A stretch of 64,000 bases of DNA from Salinicoccus sp. Bachu38 (GTDB taxonomy: Bacteria; Bacillota; Bacilli; Staphylococcales; Salinicoccaceae): contig NZ_CP138333.2 of NCBI RefSeq assembly GCF_038561955.2, forward strand, positions 1,488,001-1,552,000, written 5' to 3'. Position 1 is the first letter of the stretch, and every line of letters begins with the position of its first letter. Shown here piece after piece: positions 44,897 through 55,239 of this stretch. The notes under the pieces are model-generated. The model saw nothing but the letters and a program-made list of their open reading frames with translations. It was not told the origin of the DNA and searched no databases. A program made the position numbers and the translations under genes.

Positions 44897-46825
44897 CTAT
44901 TTCTTCAGCCTGATTTCATCCACGAGCTGCCATATGAAGTCATCACGGTCGAAGGTGTTCTGGTCCTTCTCCCCATACTTCCTGACGTTGACCTGGTTCT
45001 CTTCAATCTCCCTGTCCCCGATGACGATCTGATAAGGCACCTTCCTCATCTGCGCCTCCCTGATCTTATAGCCCATCTTTTCATTCCTGTCATCGATATT
45101 GACACGGATGCCATGGCTCTTCATTTCATCCTTCAGGGCTCTTGCGTAATCATAGTGGAGGTCGAGGTTGACCGGTATGATCTCCACCTGCTGGGGTGCA
45201 AGCCAGAGCGGGAAGGCACCCTTGTACTCCTCTGTAAGGAATGCGACGAAGCGTTCCATCGTGGAGACGACACCACGGTGGATGACGACAGGGCGATGGA
45301 GTTCGCCGTCGCTGCCCGTATAGGTCAGGTCGAACCTCTCAGGGAGCAGGAAGTCGAGCTGTACTGTGGACAGCGTCTCCTCCTTGCCGAGCGCCGTCTG
45401 GACCTGGACGTCGAGTTTCGGGCCATAGAACGCCGCTTCCCCATCCGCTTCCGTATAGTCGAGCGCCATTTCATCGACCGCCTCCTTCAGCATGGACTCC
45501 GCCTTGTTCCACATTTCGTCATCATCGAAGTATTTCTCGGTGTCCTCGGGATCGCGGTAGCTCAAGCGGAACGAATAGTTCTCGAATCCGAAGTCTTCAT
45601 ACACATCGATGATCAGCTGGACCACACGCTTGAACTCTTCCTTGATCTGGTCCGGTCTCACGAACACATGGGCATCGTTGAGCGTCATTCCTCTTACACG
45701 CTGCAGGCCGCTGACCGCACCACTCGCTTCGTAGCGGTGCATCATGCCGAGTTCCGCAATGCGGATCGGCAGTTCCCTGTAGGAGTGCTTGCTCGATTTG
45801 TAGATCATCATGTGGTGCGGACAGTTCATCGGACGGAGCACCAGCTCCTCACCGTTCATGTCCATCGGCGGGAACATGTCATCCTGATAGTGCTCCCAGT
45901 GGCCGCTCGTCTTGTAGAGGTCCACGTTCGCCATCACAGGTGTATAGACGTGGTCGTAGCCAAGCGCAATCTCCTTGTCCACGATGTAGCGCTCGATTTC
46001 ACGACGGATCGTCGCGCCATTCGGCAGCCATAGCGGCAGTCCTGCGCCGATCAGCTGATTGTTCTGGAAGAGCTCCATGTCCCGGCCGATCTTCCTGTGG
46101 TCGCGTTCCTTCCGCTCCTCCAGCAGGTTCAGATATGCCTTCAGATCCTTCTTGTCGAAGAAGGCTGTGCCGTATATCCGCTGGAGCATCTTGTTGTCGC
46201 TGTCCCCCCGCCAGTAGGCACCGGCTGTGGACAGCAGCTTGAACGATTTGATCTTCGAAGTGGACGGGACATGCACCCCGCGGCACAGGTCCGTGAATTC
46301 ACCCTGTGAATAGACGGTCACCGTTTCGTCCTCTGGAATCGCATCGATGAGCTCGAGCTTGTAGGGATCATCCTTGAATAGATCCTTCGCCTCGTCCCTT
46401 GAGAGCTCACGGCGTTCGATTTCGACATTTTCGTCGATGATCTTTTTCATTTCCTTCTCTATCTTGTCGAAGTCATCGGAGGAAATCTTTTCGTCCATGT
46501 CGAAGTCATAATAGAAGCCCTCTTCGATGACGGGTCCGACACCAAATTTCACATCGCCGTACAGACGCTTGAGTGCCTGGGCCATGAGATGGGCCGTGGA
46601 GTGGCGCAATACTTCCAGCCCCTCCGCATTCTTGTTCGTGATCAGTTCTATCTCACTGTCCGATTCGATCGGCCTCCTCAGGTCATACATGTCACCATCA
46701 ACCTTCGCGGCAAGCGCCGCCTTCCTGAGACCCGGGCTGATCGAGTGTGCTATCTCCTCAGCTGTTACACCTTCATCGAAATTTTTGGCATTCCCATCGG
46801 GGAATTTGATTTCTATCTCACTCAT
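44897..46825 (-). CDS. thrS: Threonine--tRNA ligase
   Basis: 642-residue class II synthetase: N-terminal TGS domain ([13 protein letters not shown]), editing domain with [11 protein letters not shown] and a later SxCxH-type site, catalytic core ([13 protein letters not shown]) with the zinc cysteine, and anticodon-binding domain. Two adjacent ATGs exist; 46825 is preferred by spacing from AAAGGG. A much longer open frame runs into the T-box leader and is not coding. Controlled by the T-box. Confidence 0.97.
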   Translation of the reverse strand: MSEIEIKFPDGNAKNFDEGVTAEEIAHSISPGLRKAALAAKVDGDMYDLRRPIESDSEIELITNKNAEGLEVLRHSTAHLMAQALKRLYGDVKFGVGPVIEEGFYYDFDMDEKISSDDFDKIEKEMKKIIDENVEIERRELSRDEAKDLFKDDPYKLELIDAIPEDETVTVYSQGEFTDLCRGVHVPSTSKIKSFKLLSTAGAYWRGDSDNKMLQRIYGTAFFDKKDLKAYLNLLEERKERDHRKIGRDMELFQNNQLIGAGLPLWLPNGATIRREIERYIVDKEIALGYDHVYTPVMANVDLYKTSGHWEHYQDDMFPPMDMNGEELVLRPMNCPHHMMIYKSSKHSYRELPIRIAELGMMHRYEASGAVSGLQRVRGMTLNDAHVFVRPDQIKEEFKRVVQLIIDVYEDFGFENYSFRLSYRDPEDTEKYFDDDEMWNKAESMLKEAVDEMALDYTEADGEAAFYGPKLDVQVQTALGKEETLSTVQLDFLLPERFDLTYTGSDGELHRPVVIHRGVVSTMERFVAFLTEEYKGAFPLWLAPQQVEIIPVNLDLHYDYARALKDEMKSHGIRVNIDDRNEKMGYKIREAQMRKVPYQIVIGDREIEENQVNVRKYGEKDQNTFDRDDFIWQLVDEIRLKK

Positions 46826-47098
46826 CATGTCCACCCTTTCAAAATTATTGATCATATATGGAAAATAAAAAAAACGCCCCTCGTTGATAGAGGGGCGATT
46901 TTCACCGCGGTACCACCCTGATTTGCAGGTCAGAGACCTGCCTTCAGCCGGAAATAACGGTCCGATCCGTCTGGGTATTAGCCAGCATATATCAAGGGAG
47001 TAACTCAGACGGTTCATTATGCATGTCACACCAATCATGCACTCTCTTTGAATAAACACGAAAAAGTATTGTCCTTGGAATTTAATTAATGAAATTAT
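46826..47098 (-). promoter_or_regulatory. T-box riboswitch of thrS
   Basis: Fills the 311-nt gap between thrS and dnaI. T-box core GGTGGTACCGCGGTG at about 46902-46916, then ATCGCCCCTC and GAGGGGCG forming the terminator before TTTTTTTT. Stem I shows AGAGAG and GGTGTGA; CCGTCTG pairs with CAGACGG as the following stem. A threonine triplet ACC at 47011-47013 is the likely specifier, though it directly abuts that stem. Confidence 0.9.
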
Positions 47099-47104
47099 AC
47101 ATTG

Positions 47105-47133
47105 AGTATACTTCAGGGCCGTCCATTAATCAA
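47105..47133 (-). promoter_or_regulatory. thrS promoter
   Basis: TTGATT (47128-47133), 17-nt spacer, TATACT (47105-47110), 3 nt past the dnaI stop codon. Confidence 0.75.
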
Positions 47134-47136
47134 GCG

Positions 47137-48066
47137 TCAATTGTTCCTGTAGTTGCTGCCCTCGAGCTGCACTTCCTCGCACAGCGCCCGGAGCCTCTCC
47201 GTCATACGGCGGGCCTTGGTCTCTTCGACCCCGTTCTCCTTCGTCCTGCTGTAGCGGTACTCCAATTCCTCTATGGAATAGTTGGAGCTGACGAAGGTCG
47301 GCAGTCCTTCCACCATGCGGTGATGCAGTATGCCGGTAATGATTTCATCCCTCACCCATGGCGTCACATCCTCCGCGCCGAGGTCATCCAGCATGAGCAC
47401 CTGGGCATTCTTGATGGTATTGAATTTCTTATCCGTCGTGCCATCCTTGAACCCTGCTTTCAGGTCCCTGATGATTTCCGGCACATAGACGATGATGGAG
47501 GATACCGACTGGTCCTTCAGCTCATTTGCGATGCAGCCGAGCAGATAGGACTTGCCGATGCCGAAGCTGCCATGTATATAAAGGCCCTTCGTATCGATGC
47601 CTTCGATGATCTTCTTGCTTGTGCCGATTGCCCGCTTGATGATCTCCTGCCTGTTCGAATCCGGATCGAGGAACACCGTTTCGAATGTCGCATCCTTGAC
47701 GTCTTTTGGCACATGATAGGATTCGATCATCTTCTCCTTTTCACGGAATGCATCATCCTTTATCTTGGTCGGGCATGGTGAATAGATGATATGGATCCGG
47801 CCGCCTCTGACATCTATCGATGGTACATAGCCCTGCGGGTGGTTGATGCATTCACCGAGCGAGCTGCACTTCTCACAGGCCAGCGACTGTTCGGTATACC
47901 GCTTCAGCTGAAGCAGATCGTTCCTGATCATGGAGCGGGTGATCTCAAAATCGCTGTTCTCTATCAGCTCTATGATTCTCGGATGCTGTATCAGGGAATC
48001 ATACAGCTTGTCATTGTTATCTTTTATTTTTTTCGAGTTCTTCAAGAACTGGTTAATGGGTTCCAT
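47137..48066 (-). CDS. dnaI: Primosomal protein DnaI
   Basis: Helicase loader of Firmicutes. 309 residues: N-terminal helicase-interaction domain with a cysteine zinc site (CEKCSSLGEC, SPCP) and C-terminal AAA+ domain with Walker A HGSFGIGKS at about 163-171 and Walker B VLMLDDLGAE. AGGTGA precedes the ATG, 5 nt after dnaB. Confidence 0.95.
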   Translation of the reverse strand: MEPINQFLKNSKKIKDNNDKLYDSLIQHPRIIELIENSDFEITRSMIRNDLLQLKRYTEQSLACEKCSSLGECINHPQGYVPSIDVRGGRIHIIYSPCPTKIKDDAFREKEKMIESYHVPKDVKDATFETVFLDPDSNRQEIIKRAIGTSKKIIEGIDTKGLYIHGSFGIGKSYLLGCIANELKDQSVSSIIVYVPEIIRDLKAGFKDGTTDKKFNTIKNAQVLMLDDLGAEDVTPWVRDEIITGILHHRMVEGLPTFVSSNYSIEELEYRYSRTKENGVEETKARRMTERLRALCEEVQLEGSNYRNN

Positions 48067-48071
48067 TCATA

Positions 48072-49400
48072 TCACCTGGATTTTCTAAAGTCGTCTATCA
48101 TTTTCTGGATTTCCGGATCGTCCTTGGCCGTCTTCTGGACAGCTTCCTTTTTAGGCGGTGCCTGCTTCTTCACTTCTTTTTTCGTTGATGGCTTCTGGCC
48201 GCCGTCCATCCATGATGGCTTGCGTTCCCCCTGGCGGTCTTTTGGCCCTTTGCGCTTCGCATTCATCTGCTTCCTGTAGTCCATTATGGACTGGTAGGCC
48301 TCTTTGGCGGAACGGATGCCCTTGTCCTCCCAGTCCCTTGCGATCTTCATCGTGTAGTTGTATCCAAGGTCGCCGTTCTTCTGCTGATATACATATTCCA
48401 GAAGGAGGTTGATCACTCCGTTCGGCAGGCTTGTCCTGGCAATGATATCTGTCACAAGCTTGAGGTCATTATCGCTTGGCTGGTTGTTTCTGATATCATT
48501 CAGCCTATCAAGCGGACTGATGGATTCGAGACGCTCGATATAGGAGTCCTCTTCCGTGCCCTTGTTTTCCGTCTGCGGTTTCGATATTGCCGGCAGCTTT
48601 CCCCGGCTCTCCTTCTGATAATACTTCCTGGCTTCGTATTTCAGCTGCTCCTTGTCGATGCCGGCATATTGGGTGGTCGAGGAAAGCAGAATCTGCTTCA
48701 TATCATAGGCATTGAAATTGAAGAGCACGCTCAACTTCACAATCAGCATCCTGACTTCCCTGGTAAAGAAGGACCGGTCGATCTTCGTCCCTTTCAAGTG
48801 TGTAAAAAGCACATCGAAATCGAAGTCATCGAGGTCCAGATTGGGGCCGCTGGAGACATTTTCCCTTTTGAATGATTCGTCGGGAACGGTGAAGCCCTCT
48901 CCGCTCCCTGCCTGGAACACTTCGGTGAACTTCCGCGTCACTTCGGTGATATTCTTTGGTTTCAGCGGATATGCCAGGCGCTCTTTTTTCTTTTTGTATG
49001 CATTAGGACCGATATGGCTGTATAGATACAGGCTCAGCATGGGGTCTTTGAAAAAGTCTTCCGGGGTCAGAGGGAGAAGCAGTTCATAGATGAACAGGTC
49101 ATCGTGGGCCTCATTGGAGACGAAGGACCTTACGAGACCGATCCCTTCCAGTTTTTCCAGCAGTTCTGAAAAGGTGGACAGGGGCATATTCAGCTCGTCC
49201 ATAATCTCCTTATGGAATCTTATTTCAAGCGTATCATGATGCAGGGAGGACTCCTGCAGATAGATATATGCCATCAGAGCATCCTGATGGATGAGCGGAA
49301 GATACAGTTCGTTCAGCACATTCAGGTGCGACTTTTCAAAAGACGCGGGATTATAGATCATGAACTCGGTATTCGGTTTCAGTCGTTCATTGAAGTTCAT
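48072..49400 (-). CDS. dnaB: Replication initiation and membrane attachment protein DnaB
   Basis: Firmicute DnaB (helicase co-loader, not the E. coli helicase). 442 residues with two DnaD/DnaB-type helical domains; the second holds the [16 protein letters not shown] motif that marks the family near residue 345. A Lys/Gln-rich tail follows. Three ATGs are in tandem overlapping the end of nrdR; the third has AGGG at 6 nt. Confidence 0.93.
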   Translation of the reverse strand: MNFNERLKPNTEFMIYNPASFEKSHLNVLNELYLPLIHQDALMAYIYLQESSLHHDTLEIRFHKEIMDELNMPLSTFSELLEKLEGIGLVRSFVSNEAHDDLFIYELLLPLTPEDFFKDPMLSLYLYSHIGPNAYKKKKERLAYPLKPKNITEVTRKFTEVFQAGSGEGFTVPDESFKRENVSSGPNLDLDDFDFDVLFTHLKGTKIDRSFFTREVRMLIVKLSVLFNFNAYDMKQILLSSTTQYAGIDKEQLKYEARKYYQKESRGKLPAISKPQTENKGTEEDSYIERLESISPLDRLNDIRNNQPSDNDLKLVTDIIARTSLPNGVINLLLEYVYQQKNGDLGYNYTMKIARDWEDKGIRSAKEAYQSIMDYRKQMNAKRKGPKDRQGERKPSWMDGGQKPSTKKEVKKQAPPKKEAVQKTAKDDPEIQKMIDDFRKSR

Positions 49401-49860
49401 CATCATCCCTGCCTTTGGCGAGGTGTTTCAGTGTATCCATCAGCTGGTCGATATCTTTGAATTCCTTATATACGGATGCAAACCTGACATAGGCGACCTG
49501 GTCCAGTGTAATCAATTCCTTCATCACAAATTCACCGATTTCGTTGCTTGATATCTCTGCCTTGTTCAGATTCCTGAGTGCAGATTCGATGCGTGCAGTC
49601 GTTTTTTCCAGCGCCTCATATGGAATCGGACGCTTTTCACACGCTCTGAGCAGTCCGTCCATCAGCTTGTCGCGGCTGAAGACTTCTCGGTTGCCGTCCT
49701 TTTTGACGACGACGAGCGGAGACAGCTCCATGCGCTCGAAAGTGGTGAACCTGAAGCCGCATTCTTCGCATTCCCTGCGTCTGCGGATGGCGGACAGCTC
49801 ATCCGTATGCCTGGAATCGACTACTCTGGAACTCGTATGCTGGCAGTTTGGACATCTCAT
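49387..49860 (-). CDS. nrdR: Transcriptional repressor NrdR
   Basis: Zinc-ribbon and ATP-cone regulator of ribonucleotide reductase genes. 157 residues: Cys3, Cys6, Cys31 and Cys34 bind zinc; ATP cone begins [16 protein letters not shown] near residue 51. Forms nrdR-dnaB-dnaI. The stop overlaps the dnaB start. Confidence 0.97.
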   Translation of the reverse strand: MRCPNCQHTSSRVVDSRHTDELSAIRRRRECEECGFRFTTFERMELSPLVVVKKDGNREVFSRDKLMDGLLRACEKRPIPYEALEKTTARIESALRNLNKAEISSNEIGEFVMKELITLDQVAYVRFASVYKEFKDIDQLMDTLKHLAKGRDDDELQ

Positions 49861-49910
49861 ATGACCACCTCACTTCCCGGGATTAGTATACCATTATAAT
49901 ATATTCCGAA

Positions 49911-49944
49911 TAAAAAAAGAAGAAACAGAAGTTTCTTCTTTCCA
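49911..49944 (-). terminator. Terminator after gapB
   Basis: AAGAAGAAAC / GTTTCTTCTT stem, 4-nt loop, then TTTTTTT on the minus strand. The TATTATAAT just downstream may be the nrdR -10 element. Confidence 0.9.
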
Positions 49945-49952
49945 AATATCGA

Positions 49953-50957
49953 TTATAGGTCTGCAGTGATCTTTTCAGCAAGTTCCACGACACGTGTGGA
50001 ATAGCCCCATTCGTTGTCGTACCAGGCGAGGACCTTCACCTTCCTGTCATCCATGACCATGGTGAGCGAGGAATCGATGATCGAGCTTCTGCTGTCGGTA
50101 TTGAAGTCGCTGGATACGAGCGGCTCGTCCGTAACACCGAGGATGCCTTTGAGATCCTCCTGTGCATACTTTTCAAATGTTTCATTCAGCTCCTCTTTGG
50201 TGACCGGCTTATCCAGATCGACGACCAGATCCACCAGGGAGACATTGGATACAGGCACGCGGAGTGCCAGACCATGAAGCTTGCCGTTCAGCTGCGGCAG
50301 TACCATGCCAAGCGCCTTTGCCGCTCCGGTTGAAGTCGGAATGATGTTGTCTCCGCATGACCGCGCCCTTCTCAGATCCTTGTGTGGATTATCAATGTTT
50401 TTCTGATCATTTGTATAGGCATGGACCGTAGTCATAAGGCCATTATTGATGCCGTACTCGTCATCGAGCACCTTCGCAACCGGCGCCAGACAATTTGTCG
50501 TACATGAAGCATTTGAAAATACATCATATGTATCGAGGTCAAGAGCCTCGTCATTGACGCCGAGTACAATCGTCTGCACATCGCCACCTTTGGAGGGTGC
50601 AGTAAGCAGCACTTTCTTTGCGCCTGCCTTGACGTGGGCAATGGCTTTGTCACCATGGTTGAATGCACCTGTCGCCTCTATGACAAGGTCTACACCCAGT
50701 GATTCCCATGGCAGATTTTCAGGATTCCTCTCATTGGTGATCTGAATCTCACTGCCGTCTATGACAAGCTTGCCTTCCTTCGGCTCCACATGCTTGTCCC
50801 ACTTGCCATGGTTGGTGTCATAATTGAGAAGATGCGCAAGTGTTTCTGCCGGATAGCTGGCATTGACCGCTACAAGATCCAATTCATCGGAAGCGGCGGC
50901 AATGCGGAATACCATTCTCCCTATTCTTCCAAGACCGTTGATTGCTACTTTTTTCAT
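49953..50957 (-). CDS. gapB: Gluconeogenic glyceraldehyde-3-phosphate dehydrogenase GapB
   Basis: 334 residues. Catalytic Cys in SNASCTTNC near residue 150 and GLGRIG dinucleotide fold. The coenzyme loop is VNASYPAETLAHLLNYD, where glycolytic GapA has an aspartate after VN; this is the GapB pattern associated with NADP preference and gluconeogenesis. Next to nrdR and coaE as in Bacillus and Staphylococcus. Paired CcpN-like boxes overlap its promoter, consistent with repression on glucose. Confidence 0.94.
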   Translation of the reverse strand: MKKVAINGLGRIGRMVFRIAAASDELDLVAVNASYPAETLAHLLNYDTNHGKWDKHVEPKEGKLVIDGSEIQITNERNPENLPWESLGVDLVIEATGAFNHGDKAIAHVKAGAKKVLLTAPSKGGDVQTIVLGVNDEALDLDTYDVFSNASCTTNCLAPVAKVLDDEYGINNGLMTTVHAYTNDQKNIDNPHKDLRRARSCGDNIIPTSTGAAKALGMVLPQLNGKLHGLALRVPVSNVSLVDLVVDLDKPVTKEELNETFEKYAQEDLKGILGVTDEPLVSSDFNTDSRSSIIDSSLTMVMDDRKVKVLAWYDNEWGYSTRVVELAEKITADL

Positions 50958-50971
50958 GACATTAGCCCCTT

Positions 50972-51004
50972 TATGCTATACTTTTCAATAATTAGTATAA
51001 CATA
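50972..51004. promoter_or_regulatory. Paired CcpN-like operators at the gapB promoter
   Basis: Two 11-mers that fit the CcpN consensus TRTGHYATAYW at every position as I recall it: TATGCTATACT on the plus strand (50972-50982) and TATGTTATACT on the minus strand (50994-51004), facing each other with 11 bp between. The second covers the gapB -10 TATACT (50994-50999). Regulator is inferred from Bacillus, where CcpN represses gapB. Confidence 0.7.
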
Positions 51005-51042
51005 TTGTTTATTGATTAAAAGGAGTATTTAGTATAAATTGT

Positions 51043-51633
51043 CTATTTTTCAATCTTCGCCAGAAAGTCTTCGATCTGCGCATACAGATCGTCTTTTGAA
51101 CCACTGTTGTCAAGCACTTCATCACTTCTGTTGCGCTTCTCGGAAAGCGGCATCTGACTGTTTATCCGGGACAGGGCTTCGGAATGGGAAAATCCATTTC
51201 TTTCCATAAGCCTTTCGGTCTGGGTTTCCTGATCCACATATACCGTCAATGTGATGTCACATTGCCGGTCAAGGCCATTTTCGAAGAGCAGCGGGATATC
51301 GAGGAACACATGACCCGCTTCGGCCAGGCGTTCTTTGTCAGCGTCCATCATCCGCCGCACTTCCGGATGCACCAGCTGGTTCAGAACCTTCCTCTCCCCA
51401 TCATCATTGAAGACGATGGCACCGAGCTTCCTCCGGTCGATTTCTCCATCATCCTGCAGGAGATCCGCGCCGAAGTGGTCGATGATTCCCTGGTATGCCG
51501 GGCCGTCCTTGGCAGTGGCCTTCTTTGCATAGGTATCCGCATCGAGGACCGGGTACCCTTTTGATCTGATATAGTCTGAAGCAGTGGATTTGCCGCTGGC
51601 AATTCCACCCGTCAGACCGATTATATAATTCAT
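51043..51633 (-). CDS. coaE: Dephospho-CoA kinase
   Basis: Last step of coenzyme A synthesis. 196 residues: Walker A GLTGGIASGKST at the N-terminus, DADTYAKKA, and HPEVRRMM. ATG follows mutM by 5 nt. Third cistron of polA-mutM-coaE. Confidence 0.96.
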   Translation of the reverse strand: MNYIIGLTGGIASGKSTASDYIRSKGYPVLDADTYAKKATAKDGPAYQGIIDHFGADLLQDDGEIDRRKLGAIVFNDDGERKVLNQLVHPEVRRMMDADKERLAEAGHVFLDIPLLFENGLDRQCDITLTVYVDQETQTERLMERNGFSHSEALSRINSQMPLSEKRNRSDEVLDNSGSKDDLYAQIEDFLAKIEK

Positions 51634-51637
51634 TTCA

Positions 51638-52507
51638 TCACCTCTGGCATTTGGTACAGTAGAATGTGTTCCTCGTTGCGATCGTTTTCGTCTTCACCGG
51701 TCCGCCACACGAGGCACAGGATTTCTTCTGATAGATATGGAAACGGTCCTGCATGCTCCCCTTTTCCCCCGACACACCCCGATAGTCCGAGATGGTCGAG
51801 CCGCCGTTCTCTATGGAGAGGTCGAATACATCGGCAATTGCCCTATGCAGTGCCATCAGCCGCTTGACTGAGACGTTTCCGGCTTTTCTCGTCGGCAGTA
51901 TTCCCGAAGCAAAAAGGGCTTCTGATGCATAAATGTTTCCGACACCCGGTATGACCGAACTGTCCATGATTACGGCTTTGATCGCCTTGCTCCTGTTTGC
52001 CGGGGCCTTCACCCTGTCGATGAAGTCGACCATGCTGTCGGGGTGTGTATATTCGACTGCCATGCGGCCGAATGGCGGGAAGTCACCCATCCTGCCGATG
52101 GTCAGCATCTCTCCGAATCGTCTGATGTCGCAATATGACAATGTCCGTCCATCCTCCAGTCTGAAGGCGACCTGCCAATGCTTCCTGTAGTTCCTGTCCG
52201 CAATGGCTTCAATGGAGTCTGTGACAAAGAAGGCACCCGACATGCCCAGATGCGAGACCATATGGAAAATTTCATCGGATTTCTCCATGATGAAATACAG
52301 ATATTTTCCACGTCTGCCTACCTTCCTTATTGTCGCCCCACTGACATTGCTGCTGAATGTATCCAGATCCTGCTTTACAATTGTCTTTCGGCTGGTTGCG
52401 TGGCCCTTGTTTACGAAGTCGGAAAAGGCGACCGCCTCGATCGAGGCGCCTTCCACTTCCTTCTCCAGGGACCGTCGGACCAGTTCCACTTCCGGTAGTT
52501 CCGGCAT
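51638..52507 (-). CDS. mutM: Formamidopyrimidine-DNA glycosylase
   Basis: Removes oxidised purines. 289 residues: catalytic proline start MPELPEVE, helix-two-turn-helix with PGVGNIYASEALF, and zinc finger CASCGGPV...FYCTKC at the C-terminus. Coupled to polA by an 8-nt gap. Confidence 0.97.
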   Translation of the reverse strand: MPELPEVELVRRSLEKEVEGASIEAVAFSDFVNKGHATSRKTIVKQDLDTFSSNVSGATIRKVGRRGKYLYFIMEKSDEIFHMVSHLGMSGAFFVTDSIEAIADRNYRKHWQVAFRLEDGRTLSYCDIRRFGEMLTIGRMGDFPPFGRMAVEYTHPDSMVDFIDRVKAPANRSKAIKAVIMDSSVIPGVGNIYASEALFASGILPTRKAGNVSVKRLMALHRAIADVFDLSIENGGSTISDYRGVSGEKGSMQDRFHIYQKKSCASCGGPVKTKTIATRNTFYCTKCQR

Positions 52508-52515
52508 TTCATCAC

Positions 52516-55116
52516 CTACTTTACTTCATACCAATCATTGCCATACCCGTAGTCCACTTTAAGCGGCACATTGAGTTCCATTGCATTCTCCATGATTTCT
52601 TTGATGACCGGAATGAAATCTTCCACTTCATCTTTCGGAATGTCAAAAATCAGCTCATCGTGGATCTGGAGCAATAATTCGGCGTTGAATTTCTGTGCTT
52701 CTTTCGATTGTTCGTATTTGACCATGGCGAGTTTGATGATATCCGCAGCACTTCCCTGTATCGGGGAGTTCATGGCCGTCCGTTCTGCGAAGCTTCTTGC
52801 ATTGAAATTGCGGCTGTGTATATCCGGGATGTACCTTCTGCGGTTGAGGAGGGTCTTTACATAGCCATCCCGTTTGGCATCCTGGACGATGGACTTCATG
52901 AAGCTCTTCACCTCGGGGAAGGAATCCAGATAATTGTCGATGAAGGTTTTGGCTTCCTTCCGTGTAATGCCAAGGTTCTGGCTCAGTCCGTAGTCGCTGA
53001 TGCCGTACACGATACCAAAGTTCACGGCTTTGGCGTTCCGTCTCATTTCGGAAGTGACATCCTCCTTCTCCACATTGAAGACTTCCATCGCTGTTTTTGT
53101 ATGGATGTCTGTATCACTCGTAAATGCACTGGTCATCGTCTCGTCACCTGTAATGTGGGCAAGCACCCGAAGTTCAATCTGTGAGTAGTCGAGTGCCAGC
53201 AGTACGTGCGATTCATCCTTCGGTACAAATGCCTTCCTGATCCGGCGGCCTTCATCGATGCGGATCGGTATGTTCTGGAGATTCGGTTCGACGGATGACA
53301 GCCGGCCCGTCTGTGCCAGTGTCTGGTTGAAGCGCGTATGGATCTTCGAATCTTCCTTTATCTCCCCCTGGAGTCCGATGACATAGGTGGACTGGAGTTT
53401 GGAGAGAGAGCGGTAATCCAGCAGATAATCGATGATTTCATGCTTGTTCTGGAGCTCTTCGAGTACATTGACTGCAGTCGAATACCCCGTTTTCGTCTTC
53501 TTGATCACCGGCAGTTCCAGCTTTTCAAAAAGGATATGACCGAGCTGCTTCGGCGAGTTGATGTTGAACTCCTCACCTGCAAGTGCGTATATTCGCTCTT
53601 CTATTTCATCAAGCCGCTCTTTGATCTCCGACTCCATCTCCTCGAGGCGCGAAGGATCCACTCTGATACCGCGGTACTCCATCCTGGACAGTACTTTGGC
53701 CAAAGGGATTTCGAGGTCTTTCCACAACCCGAGCATTTCATCTTCCTCGAGTGAGGTTTCCATCAGTGTCCTGACATTATGCACAGCCATCACCTTGTCA
53801 TTGAGGAACTTGAACTGCGTCTCCCCGGTCGGCTGCTTGGCCTTGCGACCCTTGCCGTAATGATAGTCGTCACTGTCTATATTGATATTGAACTGGCCGG
53901 CCGTCTCTGCGACATCAATGATTTTCCTGGATGGATCGAGCAGGAAACTGCCCAGCATGATATCGTAGTCGAAATCCTGGAAATGGATGTCCAGATGTTT
54001 GAGGAGCCCCATCTGACGCTTGATATCGTACACATTGATAATCTTCCTGGATTTGAGGAACGTTTCCAGCTGCCCTGGATCGACCCCGTCCATAGGGCTG
54101 ATGAATGTCCGCTCGCCGTCGGTGATTGCAATGTACTCCGGCCTATGGACCAGATAGTTTTCCGTACGGACTTCCAGGTGGAGGGAGATATCTTCCCCGA
54201 GTACATCCATCTGATCCACACGTTCATCTGTGAACTCGACCTTGTCCTCGGTCTCGCTGGCCTCCATATTTTTGAGCAGCGACTCGAACTCAAGCTCCTT
54301 GAAGAGTTCATACTTTTCCTGTTCATTGTCCTCCGTGAATCTGAGATTGTCCATACCGAAATCCAGAGGCACCGCCCGGTGGATGGTTGCAAGGGACTTG
54401 CTCATCAGTGCATCCTCTTTATGCGCGGTCAGGTTCTCCTTCAGCTTCTTCCCTTTGACCTCATCCAGATGATTCAGCACTTCTTCGACACTGCCGTGAT
54501 TCTTAAGCAGTTTGAGTGCCGTCTTCTCCCCGACGCCCGGTACACCCGGTATGTTATCCGACTTGTCGCCCATCAGGCCTTTCAGGTCGACGATCTGTTC
54601 GGGATCGAGGCCGTATATCTCTTCGATATACTCCGGTGTATACCTGTCGATATCCGATATGCCCTTTTTCGTATAGTAGATGACGGTGTTGTCACTGGCC
54701 AGCTGGGTGAGGTCCCTGTCTCCCGTGATGATGATCGTTTCAAAGCCCTCTTCGTCCGCTTTCCTGCTCAGCGTCCCGATGATGTCATCCGCTTCATACT
54801 CATCCAGTTCGTATCTTTTGATGCCGTAGGCATCGATCAGTCTGCGGATCGGGGCCAGCTGCTCACCCAGTTCAGGCGGCATCTTCTGCCTGCCTCCCTT
54901 ATACTCTTCATACTGCTTGTGTCTGAATGTTGATTTCCCTGCATCGAAGGCAACGAGGAAATGAGTGGGAGACTCATCTGCAATCAGTTTTTCCAAAAGC
55001 CTGGCATAGCCGAAAATGGCATTCGTATGAAGTCCGCTCTGGTTGCTCAACAGCGGCAGTCCATAGAAGGCACGGAAAGCCACGCTGTTCCCATCTATTA
55101 GAATCAGTTTCTTCAT
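52516..55116 (-). CDS. polA: DNA polymerase I
   Basis: 866 residues: 5'-3' exonuclease (GDKSDNIPGVPGVGEKTALKL near 180-200), vestigial 3'-5' exonuclease-like domain (about 300-470) in which the DxE metal motif is not found, and polymerase motifs A (LDYSQIELRVLAH), B (RRNAKAVNFGIVYG) and C (QIHDELIF). Loss of proofreading is normal in Bacillales PolA. GGAGA precedes the ATG. Confidence 0.97.
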   Translation of the reverse strand: MKKLILIDGNSVAFRAFYGLPLLSNQSGLHTNAIFGYARLLEKLIADESPTHFLVAFDAGKSTFRHKQYEEYKGGRQKMPPELGEQLAPIRRLIDAYGIKRYELDEYEADDIIGTLSRKADEEGFETIIITGDRDLTQLASDNTVIYYTKKGISDIDRYTPEYIEEIYGLDPEQIVDLKGLMGDKSDNIPGVPGVGEKTALKLLKNHGSVEEVLNHLDEVKGKKLKENLTAHKEDALMSKSLATIHRAVPLDFGMDNLRFTEDNEQEKYELFKELEFESLLKNMEASETEDKVEFTDERVDQMDVLGEDISLHLEVRTENYLVHRPEYIAITDGERTFISPMDGVDPGQLETFLKSRKIINVYDIKRQMGLLKHLDIHFQDFDYDIMLGSFLLDPSRKIIDVAETAGQFNINIDSDDYHYGKGRKAKQPTGETQFKFLNDKVMAVHNVRTLMETSLEEDEMLGLWKDLEIPLAKVLSRMEYRGIRVDPSRLEEMESEIKERLDEIEERIYALAGEEFNINSPKQLGHILFEKLELPVIKKTKTGYSTAVNVLEELQNKHEIIDYLLDYRSLSKLQSTYVIGLQGEIKEDSKIHTRFNQTLAQTGRLSSVEPNLQNIPIRIDEGRRIRKAFVPKDESHVLLALDYSQIELRVLAHITGDETMTSAFTSDTDIHTKTAMEVFNVEKEDVTSEMRRNAKAVNFGIVYGISDYGLSQNLGITRKEAKTFIDNYLDSFPEVKSFMKSIVQDAKRDGYVKTLLNRRRYIPDIHSRNFNARSFAERTAMNSPIQGSAADIIKLAMVKYEQSKEAQKFNAELLLQIHDELIFDIPKDEVEDFIPVIKEIMENAMELNVPLKVDYGYGNDWYEVK

Positions 55117-55207
55117 TATAATATCTCCTCTCCGCTGAATTATCCCGACCGTTCCAACTCAGCCTCTTCATATCAGATTATACATTTCCGTGCCGGTTTA
55201 ATCCATA

Positions 55208-55236
55208 GAAAAAGGCACAGCCAAAGCTGCGCCTCT
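55208..55236 (-). terminator. Terminator after the AbgT-type gene
   Basis: GGCGCAGC TTT GGCTGTGCC hairpin followed by TTTTTC on the minus strand. Confidence 0.85.
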
Positions 55237-55239
55237 ATC

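Noticed and set aside
45113..46033. 306-codon plus-strand open frame opposite thrS
   Set aside because: Antisense shadow; His/Asp/Val-rich and unlike any protein.
46826..47059. N-terminal extension of thrS by 78 codons
   Set aside because: The extension covers the T-box core and terminator; the conserved ThrS start is MSEIEIKF.
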